This document shows positions 1 through 11,568 of a stretch of DNA of 64,000 nt, piece after piece. How positions within the stretch are numbered: the stretch's first letter is position 1; every line of letters begins with the position of its first letter. The stretch is from Stercorarius parasiticus (lineage: Eukaryota; Chordata; Aves; Charadriiformes; Stercorariidae). Position numbers and translations under genes: made by a program. The notes under the pieces are model-generated. The model was not told the DNA's origin. It worked only from the letters and a program-made list of their open reading frames with translations, and did not search any database. The DNA lies in assembly GCA_013396915.1 (NCBI GenBank), contig VWZL01003401.1:594134-658133 (forward strand), written 5' to 3'.

Positions 1-1570
1 CAATTTCACAACAGCGTGCATGTAAATAAACAGCAGAGCTGATCTGAGCTGGCTGAGCAAACCTCCAGCCAGAAACACCACACTTTGTTGGAGGGAGCCA
101 CTTAGGCTGTCTTGCTAATGATATGAAAACAAATATACTATTGTGAGGCTTAATATCGGTGAACACTTGCTTTTACTCTGCTGAGCACGGGTGGGTCTCG
201 TATGAAAAAATGACACCTAATGGATTATTTCTAATCATATTTCTTTTTTTTTTCTCTTCACTCCAGTTTTACCCTCCTCACCTGCAAATTAATATTGAAA
301 TATTGGCATGTTATAATTTCTTTTACTCCACCTTCTCTGGCTTCTTAGCATGTAAACCATTTGCTGCAGGGACTGTATGTATACAGACTTCATACTCTTC
401 AGAAGTACCTCATGACAGCAATATATGTTCTGGCTCCTGAGGGAGTTCATGGTCCGGATGTCTGAGGCAAAGGATGCAAAATGCAAGGACTCTGCATACA
501 AGGGTGGCATAAGCAGCATGCCAGTGCTTAAAGCTATAATCCCTGGGGCTGTGAATTGAAGGGAGAAAGGAGACAAGCTTATCAGTATGATCTCATGGCC
601 TGTGGAGGGGTGATACATAGATCCAAAGGTTGTACAGACACACGTGGCTGAGCACTAAAGCTATGCCAGCAGTGGAGGAGCTGCTCCATCTTCCTGTGCT
701 GTGAAAGCTCTCCTACGTGGAGCTCTACACTCACAGCATTTCTATCTCAAGCCTTTGGGGGAGATGGGAGCCAGGCCTCACGCATGCATAGAAATCCAGG
801 GATGTTGCTATTAAGATGTTAATCTACAACTTTTGAGCTTCATGGTGGTTTTAAGCTTGTGGTGTTGGTAAGAGACAAAGGCAGACAGTAGCATGGGATT
901 TCTCAGGATAATTGGTCTTTGCATTAGGAGGAGGATTCACTGCATCCAACTTGAGATGTTCGCAGTGCAGCGAGTTCTCCACAGACAATAAAGTGGAAAT
1001 AGATACTTCTAGGGCATGGTTAATCTTGTCCTCACGTCGATATCTAAAATAGGTCAGATGAATCATCTCCTGTGAGTATTTCTTTCCACTGACTATAAAG
1101 GGAGCCTGGCCTCTGATGTAGACTTCTATATTACAAATGTCTAGAGTGAGGTGTAGGGAGGAGTTCTTCAGAAAGATATTAACTCCAGTCGTATATGCAG
1201 AAACAGCCTCTAAGCTTGTACTTCAATATTTTATGCATAGAAAAGACGGGAAGTGTAAATATGTCCTCAGGGTTGAAAAATGGATATTAATAAATTTCAG
1301 TTGCACTCTCTGGGAAAACAAACATCTAGAAAATCAGCAGGAAACAGCTGAGGCTGAAATTTTACTACTAGTACATAGTTCATAGTGACTCTTAATACAT
1401 ATGTTTAATGCTGATGTTTATTTATTTAAATATCTATTTATTACTAACAATGCTGATGAAGTTTAGGATCTGTCATCTTAGTGAAGTAAATTCCAATTTT
1501 CATTTTCCCTCACATTTTTGTTAAGGAGGTTTCGCACAAACAAGTTTCACACAGAGAAGGTGGGTGGTGT
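1..1570. other. No gene or repeat recognised
   Basis: The open frames here are at most about 109 codons, on both strands, and none resembles a family I know. The only compositional feature is an AT-rich TATT-like stretch near 1418-1445. I read this as unique intergenic or intronic sequence. Confidence 0.6.
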
Positions 1571-2031
1571 GAAGCTCCCTTTGTCCACAGCTGTGGGGAC
1601 CTTTCAGCTGCCTGTAGGATTGTGACAGAGTACAGGCTGGGGCCGTTTGTATTTCCTTATCCTTGGGTCAATGTCCTTGCAGAAAGCTGCTACACTTTCC
1701 ATCTGAGTGGCAGAGGAAGCAGAGGAGTGCATTATGACTTGGTCGTGTCCCTCTGTGGGGCTGTGGCTGTCAAACACAGGAGAACCAATAACGGGAGCAT
1801 CCCCCCTCTGTTGCCATGGGGCAGCCTCTGCCTCCCTGCCCAGGGGTCCCCCAGCCTCACACCAAGGTGGTCCACCCCACACCTCCCTTACAGCCAGAAG
1901 ACACCTGTCCTGGGCCAACCATGCCACCAAACCCAGTGTGACTTGTGCCACCACCAGCATTCTGCCCACTGCCTCACTAGGGGTGGTGCCAGCAGCTCAT
2001 GTGGGGCCCAGCCCTTAGCAGAAGAATGTCA
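1571..2031. repeat. GC-rich tandem duplication, unit 1 (about 460 bases)
   Basis: This is the first of two diverged head-to-tail units. Blocks shared in the same order with unit 2 are: GAAGCTCCCTTTG plus CCACAGCTGTGGG (1571 and 2032); TCCATCTGAGTGGCAGAGGA (1698 and 2138, identical over 20 bases); a GCAG-CCTGCCTCCCTGCCC block (about 1813 and 2260); CCACCA-CATTCT (1951 and 2382); and a ATGCCAG-AGCT-like block (about 1986 and 2431). The offset drifts from 461 to about 431-447 bases, so small indels have accumulated. Overlapping open frames on both strands (up to 154 codons) reflect GC richness and show no recognisable protein. I do not recognise the family; it may be a local satellite, an old LTR pair or a segmental duplication. 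Confidence 0.75.
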
Positions 2032-2470
2032 GAAGCTCCCTTTGCCCACAGCTGTGGGAAGCTTCCAGCTCCCTGCAAAAACATGATGGGGCACAGGCTG
2101 AGGCTATCTTATTTGTCCTGTAGAGCATTGGCAATTCTCCATCTGAGTGGCAGAGGAGGTAGAGCACAGGAGTGTGCCATGATCTGGTAACATCGCTGCC
2201 CGAGCATCGAGCTGTAATACATAGGAACAGCAACAAAGGAGAAGCAGCCACCTTCCATCGCCACGGGCAGCCCCTGCCTCCCTGCCCTCCCCTCCCTGCC
2301 CTCACTCACCCAGCTACTTCTCTGTCAGTCTGGGCTGGTGCAGCCCTTTTTATACCCATCCAGGGCCGGCCATGTCACCAACCACCAACATTCTACCTGC
2401 TGTAACACAGCCACAACATCACCAAGGCTAATGCCAGGAGCTGGTGGCAGCCTGCCGTGATGTGACCATG
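2032..2470. repeat. GC-rich tandem duplication, unit 2
   Basis: This is the second unit of the tandem pair, sharing the ordered blocks described for unit 1. It holds a CCTCCCTGCC-type pyrimidine-rich expansion (about 2275-2310) absent from unit 1, and a TTTTTATACCC TATA-like string at about 2347-2358. Just after it, CATCACCARGGCT-like strings recur (about 2417 and 2471), suggesting a short third partial copy. No coding function is supported. Confidence 0.7.
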
Positions 2471-4013
2471 ACATCACCAGGGCTGGTGCATCACTGTGAC
2501 ATGGCTATTCCACCATTCCAGCAAGAAGAAACAAACAAGCAAACAAGCAAAACCTCAACAACCGATCATGCTGAAGAGGCAATTTAAAGAACAGCAGCAT
2601 AGCAAAGGTTAAAAAAGAATTAAAAGCAGCAGGTCCTACCCACTGCCCAATTTTAAAGATTTGTGTGATATTTGTGGGTTTGAAGGCTAAATTCTGGAAG
2701 AAAAATGCTTGTCAAGTTGACTGAAGGTAATATTTCACACCTTTGGAATTAAAGGCATGTCCAGTACCAAACCCTGCACCCAGGAGTGGCTGACAGTGCA
2801 GAGGAGTAGCAGTGAACTGCAAGACTTGTGTCTTTCTTTCCCTGAAAGAGTAGAAGTTGCAAAGTAGACCTTTGCTTACTTGGAGAGAGACAACTGGAGG
2901 CCATCTTCCCTGAAAAAAGGCAACCAGATGTTTCATGAAAGGAAGGGAACTCAAAACTATGAATCCCCAGGAGAGATACGGTGTTCATCCTCCTGACTTC
3001 ATCAGGTTCTGCACCAGTTCCTCCTTGTTTGGGCTTATGTCTACCACCTCCCAGTCCCTCCCAGCCACCGCCAATGCCTCTGAGTGGTATGACCACATAT
3101 TTCTGCTATGAAAATCCCAGAGCCTGGCTCCCAAGGGATCTTGCTATTGAAAATGCAGTGTTGGCCGTTTTGGGTTTGGGTTTCTTGTTGTTTGCCTCTG
3201 TGAGCTATTTATTAAGTAATCAAATAACAGCATAGTAAATAAATAATTTCTTGCCTCATAAAGGCACAAACATGCAAGAAGTAAGAAAGGCGTTATATTT
3301 TACAAATATGCAATAAGTAAAAAGTAAGACAAAATACATGGTGACTAACCCCTTGGGTGAAAATACTTCAGGATAGAGCACACTGGAATTTGGAATGGTT
3401 TGCTTCCTGTTATGTACAAAATGGCTGCAAAGGAGCTATTAAAGTCTCTCAAATAAATAGTGCTTTGTGTGTTTGTTTGTTTCTAGTTAGAGGTATACAG
3501 ACATTCAAAAGACCATGTGCTGTATAGCCTCCGCAGCGTTTGCTTTGTAGTACAGATAGTGCCTAACCACTACTTTCCTCTCTCTTGATCAGTAACGAAA
3601 ACAGACCATATAGAGATGAAAGTGTTCTAAATCAGTGCTCTGTGTCATTTCCCACTTACTTTGCACTTTTCTGACAGCTGAAAGGCTGCAATAAATTGAG
3701 TGCATGCACACCCACAGAGAATGACAGTACTACCATAACCTAGCCTCTCAGGACGTGTATTTTCTTCCCCAAGGGACTATATTGAAAAATTATCAAAGTG
3801 GGGAGGTTTTTGGTGTTTTCTACTGTGCTTTTAACACTAAAATTTTGATCAATGTAATTTCTTTGTGAGTTGAGTTTTCCTACTACTTTTCAAGTAATCA
3901 GAACAACATTTTTAACTAAAATACTGGAGACCAAATCTGATACTATAGCTAAATAACAGTTTTATACTAACACACATATGCGTAAAAAATCAGGCACTTA
4001 ATAACAGCAGATT
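2471..4013. other. No gene recognised
   Basis: I see only short simple runs: CAAA/CAAG repeats near 2530-2553 and a GTTT run near 3470-3482. The frames at 2712-2954 (-), 2749-3096 (-) and 2981-3235 (+) overlap each other and look like chance. Confidence 0.55.
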
Positions 4014-4313
4014 TTTTTCTCTTTTGCTCCCTTTCTTCTCTCTTTTCCTCCATTTCATTTCTTTCTCATTTCCTTCCTCTTGCTCCTTCTTACTTTACCT
4101 CCTTCTTTCACTTCCTTCCTTCCTTACCTCTTTCTTCCTTCCTTCCTTTCCTTCTTTCCTTCTTTCTTTCCTTCTCTCTCTCTTTCTCCTTCTCCTTCCT
4201 TCTGTCCTTCTTTCTACCCTCCTGCCCTCCCTCCTTCCTTTCCTGCCCCTCTTTCCCTCTTTCTCTCCTTCTCCCATTCTTTCTGCCTTTCTTTCTTTCC
4301 TCCTCCGCTTCTA
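4014..4313. repeat. 300-base polypyrimidine tract (TTCC/TTTC/CCTC-rich)
   Basis: The + strand is almost pure C and T across the whole interval, with degenerate TTCC and TTTC units and only scattered purines. The two overlapping + open frames (about 4024-4331) and the Arg/Glu/Lys-rich - frame are artefacts of this composition. Mirror-repeat pyrimidine tracts of this size can form triplex (H-DNA) structures; that is family knowledge, not shown here. Confidence 0.9.
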
Positions 4314-4720
4314 ATTTTGTTTTGTAGGTAGTTGGAGATCTGGTTTATTTTAAAACAATGAAGAAGGCAGAATCCCCTGAGGTAAATTCATTGAGTACTG
4401 GGAGGTCTTGGTAACACAATTGAACTGGCACCAAATCAATAAAAACAGAACAGAAGAAAAAACAATAATTAAAACATTCTGTCAAAAAAATGGAGCCGTA
4501 ATTAAAAGATGCAAACTATTGTTTTGCTACACTAATTACATTTTAATTTTCAATAGCTTGCTGAATAGTATAAAAGCCCATGCCTATAAAATGTCCCAGT
4601 GACAGTGCTCTTTCTGCAACTAGCGTGATAACAGTGTTTATGTGCTGTAACAGAGTGGTATGCGCTTTCAACTCTGTGTGGGTGAAACTAGCTTCCTTGT
4701 AAGATAGCATGACAACAAAG

Positions 4721-4795
4721 TTTTTTTTTTTTTTCTGGTGTGGAAAATTATTACTCAACACACACACACACACGCATGCACATATACACGCACAC
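4721..4795. repeat. T14 run followed by CA-rich microsatellite
   Basis: A run of 14 T (4721-4734) is followed by a CA/CACG dinucleotide repeat (about 4756-4795) interrupted by GCATG and TATA steps. It is an ordinary vertebrate microsatellite and the source of a Cys/Val-rich minus-strand frame. Confidence 0.9.
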
Positions 4796-4835
4796 AAAAA
4801 CGGGCCCAGTCCAAAAGACACTCTGCTCAGGGCAC

Positions 4836-4854
4836 TTCCATTGACCTCAATGGG
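4836..4854. repeat. Trace of palindromic ancient repeat (CCATTGAcntCAATGGG)
   Basis: The core TCCATTGACCTCAATGGG is a near-perfect inverted repeat. Strings of the type 'CCATTGACTTCAATGGG' occur in a large family of old palindromic MITE-like repeats in reptiles and birds, by my recollection. Related traces lie at 17521-17540, 32341-32356, 44061-44080 and 58871-58888 in this window. Confidence 0.4.
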
Positions 4855-7800
4855 AATTTTGTGTGTGGCGCAATAGCGGGTTGTTGGCCAGCATGAATAC
4901 TGTACTTAGGTTTAGACCATGTTGTTTTCTTCACATGTTATTGAAGGATGAAGAGAAAAACAAATTGAATTTTCCTATTAATATACACCATTTGCAATCC
5001 TAAAACATGCGACTTTTTAGGCAGGGTCCTGAGGACTTTTCTCACAGAACAATCCTCATAGATTTCACTGGTAGATGCCCATACATAAAAGCAACATAAT
5101 AAAGCCCATATTCAGTACCGTTATGAATCATAAATGTCCTAAAAAATTTACTTTATTCATTTAGCTGCTTTTGAGAAGAGTTTGGGGGACAAATTTCCAT
5201 AGGCAGATTTAAGAAACACTCCAAATCAAGGGTACATGGAAAGGAGTTTGTTGTTACTGTTGTTTGCAGCAGCTCAACGCAAAGTCAAGTTGTCCAGATG
5301 AGTCCTGGCAAAATCTGGATCCATTAGCTACAATCTGCTCCTCCACAGCTGTAGTTTACACACTCTGCCTTTCATATAATCTCATTTGAATGATAGAGTT
5401 CTCCCAGAAACAGGCATCCCATGTGTTCAGACATGCCCCAAAAACAATAGATCCCTTCCATCAAAGTGGGAGCGGTGGGGAAATAATTTCTCAGAAAACT
5501 AATCCCTGGATTTCAGATGTATGAAATCAATGAAATGCCTCAATCCATGAAAATGGTCAGCACTGCCAAACAGTCTTTCACAACTGCATAGCTCTTCTAC
5601 ATTTGCAATGTAATGTGAAATTACTTTTTAAATAATAATTTAAAAAAAATTAAAAGAAGACTGTGACAGATGATGAAATAGAACCAACATCCTTCATACC
5701 ATTGCAGCAAGAAGGACAAACAAAGAGGGTAATGTTTTTCAAAGAGAAAACACTAAGCAAATATTACCTGTGTTTTCACCAGTTTACAGTCCCCTTCATA
5801 TCCTCCTAAATTCACCTCTCAGTTACATGTACTTGTTCCATTCAGCTGGGAAGGGTTAACAAGGTATAAATCTGGACAACATCAACCTACTATCTGGAAA
5901 TACATTAAAAGTAAATTCAAAAAGGAAGCCAGGATAACAGTATTACCAAACCCAGGCTCACTTACACTGTATACAACACCTGTATGTTTTTCTAGGGAGT
6001 GATACAGTGATATTGATCACAGCGACAGTATGGGTACCTTTCGGAGATGGAAGCTAACTGGGGCTAACTATTATAAATAGTATCACTTACATCCAGTGGA
6101 AAACTGCAATTACATATTTTCACACACCAAAGTTGCAAAAACTAAACAGATACAAAAGCCAGAGCAAAATCTGTAAAAAAATAAAAATAAAAAATAAAAT
6201 CCTCTAGTTTAGAAAACTTGTCCCTTATCTTCTGGGAATAGCCCAAATTGAAGGGGGTTTTGCGCTGATGCAAGAATAAATTGCTTCAAGAATTATTTCG
6301 CGGACACATAGTATTCCCCAAATCCCTATTATTATGATGCTAGTGAAACGTCCCGATTTACTGAAATTAAACAAAGACAGATATTTATTTAGAATTCCTG
6401 TAACTGCTACAACCAGTAAATGTGTTTCATCACTATGATTGCAAAAACAAATACCTACCAGAGAAATGCAGTTCACAACAACACAGAGCTGAATGGAAAT
6501 AGAAATTTTGTTAATGTTACACTGATGCTCGTGGCAGAACTATTTGACTGAAAGGAAAATAAATCAAAAGAGCTGACTGAGGCCGAGCCATGGATGAGTC
6601 TCAGGGAGCGGGGAGCTGGGCAGCCCCTGAGCAGCAACGTTACCACAAGATTAGCTGCCAGAGCCCAGGGAGGTGCTGGGCAGCTCAGGAGGGGAAGGTG
6701 GGCTTGTTGTAAGGTACTACCAGTGTCACTGTAGGCCTAGGGCCACAGTGAGGGATAGGGCAAGGATGTCTTTATGTCCCTTGATAGGCTGCAAAAGCCT
6801 CAGGATGCCAGAGCAGTGCCGCCTCCTGTGCACCAGCTGGATGGAGGCACCAGCATATCCTTCCACCATTCTACCTCTCTCACCCTACCAGTCTCTGGAA
6901 ATCTCTCACCAGCCCCACTTCCAGAGGAACTTTGCAGATGCTGGCTATCATAGATACAACCTTTTTTCTTAATGTACAGTATACATCTGCCCTAAGAAGA
7001 ATGTTGCAGCAGCACCAAAGTCGTAATTCTCTCACCACTCCTACATGCTGGGGTTGCTGCAGGACTAGAGGGAAAGCAAGAGATTTCCTCACTGCAGACA
7101 GAGTGTACGTGGCCAACTTGATATGGACAGCAGTGGAAATCACTCCATGGTTGGTACTTGTGGTATAGTCATAAAATGCTCATGCTGACAGTCGCACTGT
7201 TTATTCTAGATAGAGCATTGGATCCATCCTTTCATGCATCCTCGGATACTCATTTCACTGCCTGAGAAGACAGGAGCAAAAGCAACATCAAGACACAGAG
7301 CTTGTGTTTTCATATTCCTGCTACACTTGATTCTTTGGAGCACACAAAGGCTGTGGTTTCACAGCTTGGCAGAATAAGAGTATAACCATTATAACCTGGC
7401 AGGGACAGATTGCTCTGTACTTGAAACCTGGTCCCAACCAGATGAACTTGTCTACATTAGCAATGAGTCTCTGTGTCTGATGTTGTCCTCTTAGTTGGGA
7501 TGGGAATGCCATTGGCAGCAGGAGGGTACAGAGACCTGCTGGAGAGCCAAGGTAGCGTTGCTCTCAGGTTATGTGAGAGTCAGCTGCTCCAGTTGTGTGG
7601 TCAAGGGTCCACGTGTTTTAAAATTAAGTTTCTTTCGGATCCTCTGTCTGAGTGACTTTTCGAGTTGGGAATGATGATGTGAGATATAACCACAAACAGC
7701 TACTCACAGTACTTTTGGAGTGTATTTCCTCCTCCTGCAGTTCTTACTATTAAAGGAGGTGATCAAGGCAACAGTAAATGAAACTCAGGCATTACTACAA

Positions 7801-7973
7801 CTTGGAAGCTTAGTAATGGCACCCCTCTGCTCTCATTCGGTCAGTTGTCTGATGCTAATGCCGTGAGTTGGGTTTTACACTGCGAGCACACAACTGTGTC
7901 AGTTCTGCGCTGGTTGTAACAAATAATTGGCTGATGGAATTGGTCTTTCTCTGTTGGAAGTCTAGCATCTTAA

Positions 7974-7992
7974 ATACTAATACTAATACTAA
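7974..7992 (+). repeat. Short (ATACTA)n microsatellite
   Basis: Three tandem copies of a six-base ATACTA unit. No other significance is visible. Confidence 0.85.
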
Positions 7993-9084
7993 CTAAGATA
8001 AGTCCAAAGGTTGAAAAGTACAGCTCCTCTTTTTGTCTATGAAAATACATTAAACAAAGTACTAGATTTCCCACTCATTTTTAATACCCTCCCTAAACGT
8101 ACCTACCTTTTCATACTTTCTTACTTTTACCACATACTCCTGTGACAACTCGGGACGCCTTCTTTAAAGAGCTCTAGATAGGAGTAAGACAGTGTAGCAT
8201 GCGTAACATTACATTGTACCGCACTTTTATTTTTCACTAGAGCCCAGAGGACTGGTGAAATCCTCTTTTCAGTCTTGATAGTAGAGTTATTATATATCTC
8301 TATAATAGATGGAGATCTGTACTAAGCAAAAGGATTTCTTGAAGCATTCTCTTCTCTGAAGTGCTACATGCCTCAGGCAGAGGACAAGAAAGACTGAGGT
8401 GTCACCGATGTCCAAAGATCCTCATGATCCTAGCAAACAGCCTATGACACATGCTAACAAGGAAAATTAGAATCCTTGCAACCCTTGCCCTCTCATAAGG
8501 GTGAAGAAATCCCTCCTTACCTCCAAAGAGTAAGAAATGTCAGCCAACCGTGGCCACCTGCTGCCCCAGTTACTGCCAGTGGCCAGTCATTGATGCTGCA
8601 GTGAAGACTACTCTAGCCTCTTCATTAAGGTCCCAAATACACCTAGATAACCTGTCCACTGAGAAAAACATTTTCATCCTGACTCTGACCCCTGTGAACT
8701 CAGAAGTCTGTAATTTGAGCATTGCTATCAATGTAGAATCAGATGTTGAGACTATCCCAGTTAATTTTCATCCCTTTCTGGCTCATGAGAGATGAATTGA
8801 GGAAGGGATCAATTAAGCAATTAAGGATTCCTATACTGTGCGGGACAGCAACAGTAATGCCCTTGACTTGGCATGGAAATTAAATGAATCTGAGACATCT
8901 TGATTTTTCCTATCTTGCTTAGCCAGTTACAAAGCAGGTGGGATGTGGAGGGTGCTCTAATTCTACCCTTATTTTTATCTTACCACATTTCTGAGTCTTT
9001 CCTGTAATTTGTTGCAAGAGCAAAATTCAATGTGAAGTACAACTTTTAGCAGTATCTAGATCATACAGTAGGCTAGCTTCATAT

Positions 9085-9440
9085 ACAGCATTGGATTTTG
9101 TTCTGGACACCACATTTGAACAAAATATGTGCAGGCTAATTGGAAAGGATTCAGAGAAGAGTAGCAAAAATAAAGCTATAGTACAAGGACTATGTTCAGC
9201 ACAGAAAAAAGGAGGAGGAGGTAGAAGAGCTGTCTGCTGACACATGAAGTCATGCTCAAGTGTAGAGCCCAGATAACAGGTTTCAGTATTTGCAATGAAA
9301 CTGTTAGGTTAAATAAATATTAGGATAAATTCCCACTTAGTCGATCCATATTTGCCTTCAAAGAGAAAGCCCCACAAAAGTTATTAGGCAATACAAGTAC
9401 TTAGGGAGGAACTAAAGGGTGGAACAACGGCCTTGCACTT
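9085..9440 (+). mobile_element. Very old CR1/L3-like LINE fragment, plus sense
   Basis: The strings around 9090-9170 (TTGTTCTGGACACCAC, then AAAGGATTCAGAGAAGAGTAGCAAAAAT) resemble the end of the CR1/L3 reverse-transcriptase ORF, where the encoded sense is 'F/L-W-x-P-x-L ... L-E-R-V-Q-R-R-A-T-K'. A later piece near 9395-9432 (GGAACTAAAGGGTGGAACAAC) resembles the downstream '...GGTGGAACA' segment of the same family. No frame is preserved. The boundaries are approximate because of heavy divergence, and a chance match cannot be excluded for the second piece. Confidence 0.4.
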
Positions 9441-10497
9441 GTAGCAGGTCTTAACAGAGCTCCACAAAATGTGCAGTACTGTATTACTGAGGCATCGACA
9501 TTTTTTAGTGCCTGTTTGTTTCTGGGACTGCGTGCGGGTGCCCAGGTAGCGCTTGTGTTTGCATGGAGGTTTCAGTGCTGGTGTTTGATGCAAGCACTTC
9601 AGACCCAGCTTGTACACCCCCCTTCCTCTGAGAACACTGACAGTGGAAGTGACTAGTAAAGACAGACATGTAGGGAGAGGAATTGTGGCTTTGCTGAAGG
9701 GTATCTCTTGTCTCCACTGTATAGTCAAGGGCATTAGAAAATGCCCCTTCAAATGAGTGGTCTTTTGGCTTTATGAAGTGAACATAGTGTTCCCTGTTGA
9801 AGAATTTCCAGCCTGACCAGGAATAATAGAAATACTTAGAAAAGATGATGTTTTCATTGAAAGAGTAAGGCAAATTGCTTCCCAAGAAGAATTAAAATAT
9901 TAATTTGGACTGTGGTTGACATTTACCACCTCTGTGACAACATTAGCAACATCCTTGTTTGCACTTCTACAGCCCCTTACAGTTGCATATAGCTCTTTAA
10001 ATAGTGAGTTAAAGTCTTCTGCAGTTTTCAAATGGTGGAACAGAGCAGAATTAGGTGAGGTCAAGGGCTTATAAAAAGGGGCAACACTACTATGCAAAAA
10101 GTGCAGACTGCCTGTTTTGCCAGCAGTCCATGTTGATTCCCACAGTTTAACAATAACTAGCATTGAGACTCATTTAACAACAAAAGAAAATGAACTCTGC
10201 ACGGGGGATCCTCCTGTGGCATTCACTGTAATTAATAACATTAGTGACACTCTATTATTTTATCTTCATCATTTGTGAAGTTGTCTTAGTCACTTTTTTT
10301 AAAATCCAAAAGCAAATTAATATTATCATCCTGTATGTATATTTCACTTCTCCTTTTTAAAAACAGAAATAAATAAAAAAATAAGTATCAGCAATGTGAA
10401 TGCATTGGGTGAGGCTTTTGAACCAATCTGAAGAGCTTAAGTCTAAACCCACAAGAGAAGGGTTATTTCTATATTCAGTTTTGACTTTAAACACCTG
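9441..10497. other. No gene recognised
   Basis: I see only short overlapping frames (up to 126 codons on the minus strand at 9505-9885) without recognisable similarity. The sequence leading into the CR1 element at 10498 is AT-rich. Confidence 0.5.
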
Positions 10498-10498
10498 A

Positions 10499-11479
10499 GT
10501 CTAAAATTGACGTTGCTAAACTGCTCTCTATTATATTCCAAAAGTCATGGCAGTCTGGTGAAGTCCCCACTGACTGGAAAAGGGGAAACATAATCCCCAT
10601 TTTCAAAAAGGGAAAGAAGGAGGAACCAGGGAACTCTAGGCCAGTCAGTCTCACCTCCGTGCCTGGTAAGATTATGGAGCAGATCCTCCTGGAGGCACTG
10701 CTCAGGCAGAAGAATAACGAAGAGGGGATTGAGTACTGTCAACATGGCTTCACCAAGGGCAAATCGTGCCTGACAAACCTGGTGGCCTTCTATGAGAAGG
10801 TCACAACATCAATAGACAAGGGGAGAGCAACTGACGTCATTTATCTGGACCTGAGCAAAGCCTTTGACACTGTCCCGCATGACATCCTGGTCTCCAAGCT
10901 GNNNNNNNNNNNNNNNNNNNNNNNNNNNNNNNNNNNNNNNNNNNNNNNNNNNNNNNNNNNNNNNNNNNNNNNNNNNNNNNNNNNNNNNNNNNNNNNNNNN
11001 NNNNNNNNNNNNNNNNNNNNNNNNNNNNNNNNNNNNNNNNNNNNNNNNNNNNNNNNNNNNNNNNNNNNNNNNNNNNNNNNNNNNNNNNNNNNNNNNNNNN
11101 NNNNNNNNNNNNNNNNNNNNNNNNNNNNNNNNNNNNNNNNNNNNNNNNNNNNNNNNNNNNNNNNNNNNNNNNNNNNNNNNNNNNNNNNNNNNGTCTGGAG
11201 AAAAGAAGGCTCTGAGGAGACCTTATAGTGGCCTACCAGTATCTTAAGGGGGCCTACAAGAAAGTTGGTGAGGGACTTTTTAGGATGTCAGGTAACGGTA
11301 GGAGTAGAGGGAATGGATTAAAACTAGAGATGGGTCGATTCAGACTGGACATTAGGAAGTTGTTCTTCACCATGAGGGTGGTGAGACACGGGAACAGGTT
11401 GCCCAGAGACATGGTGGAAGCCCCATCCCTGGAAGTTTTTAAGACCAGGCTGGATGGGGCTTTGAGCAAGCTGATCTAG
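10499..11479 (+). pseudogene. CR1 ORF2 reverse transcriptase, broken
   Basis: The upstream part reads in one frame from about 10499 through the RT N-terminal block ([11 protein letters not shown], then [17 protein letters not shown]) and the [12 protein letters not shown] block. It reaches motif [15 protein letters not shown], where the first Asp of LDLSKAFD is the catalytic metal-binding residue. The N gap then removes the remaining RT motifs. After the gap the C-terminal segment (LEKRRL, stop, GDLIVAYQYLKGAYKK, ... RFRLDIRKLFFTMRVVRH ... APSLEVFKTRLDGALSKLI) ends at a stop at 11477-11479. The in-frame TGA at 11213-11215 stands where the family has a basic residue, which is consistent with CGA to TGA decay at a CpG. 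The endonuclease domain is absent because of 5' truncation. The open frames that appear to cross the N run are artefacts of the gap. Confidence 0.93.
10902..11192. other. Assembly gap (291 N)
   Basis: A run of N lies within the CR1 ORF2. From the family, the protein interval between the left edge (ILVSKL) and the right edge (LEKRRL) is normally well over 200 codons. The gap size is therefore either an estimate or hides an internal deletion. Confidence 0.98.
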
Positions 11480-11550
11480 TGGGAGGTGTTCCTGCCCATG
11501 GCAAGGGGGTTGGAACTAGATGATCTTTAAGGTCCCTTCCAACCCTAACA

Positions 11551-11567
11551 ATTCTATGATTCTATGA
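11551..11567 (+). repeat. CR1 3' terminal octamer repeat (ATTCTATG)2
   Basis: Two tandem ATTCTATG units directly follow the 3' UTR segment CCCTTCCAACCCTAACA. This is the diagnostic 3' end of avian CR1 and fixes both orientation and 3' boundary. Confidence 0.95.
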
Positions 11568-11568
11568 T

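Larger units (their letters stand above)
4314..9084. other. No gene recognised; scattered simple repeats
   Basis: Nothing with coding similarity was found in this long stretch. It carries separately listed simple repeats, an A-rich run near 6172-6201 and an AT-rich patch near 5625-5660. The short frames (at most 99 codons) do not resemble known proteins. Confidence 0.55.
10498..11568 (+). mobile_element. CR1 LINE, 5'-truncated, with 3' end
   Basis: This is the best-preserved retroelement of the window. It enters within the reverse-transcriptase region of ORF2, is interrupted by an N gap, resumes in the ORF2 C-terminus, and runs through a short 3' UTR to the tandem ATTCTATG octamers that terminate avian CR1. 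The intact 3' end and missing 5' part are typical of CR1 insertions, which are usually truncated during target-primed reverse transcription. The divergence appears moderate, so this copy is younger than the other CR1 pieces here. The strand is set by the ORF2 sense and the 3' octamers. Confidence 0.95.

Noticed and set aside
4024..4331. Leu/Ser/Phe-rich possible membrane protein
   Set aside because: It is a direct translation of a polypyrimidine simple repeat, and adjacent frames are equally open.
10659..11247. 189- and 127-codon open frames crossing the N run as intact proteins
   Set aside because: The middle is unknown sequence. Only the left edge of the first frame is genuine CR1 reverse transcriptase, and the apparent continuity is an artefact of translating N.
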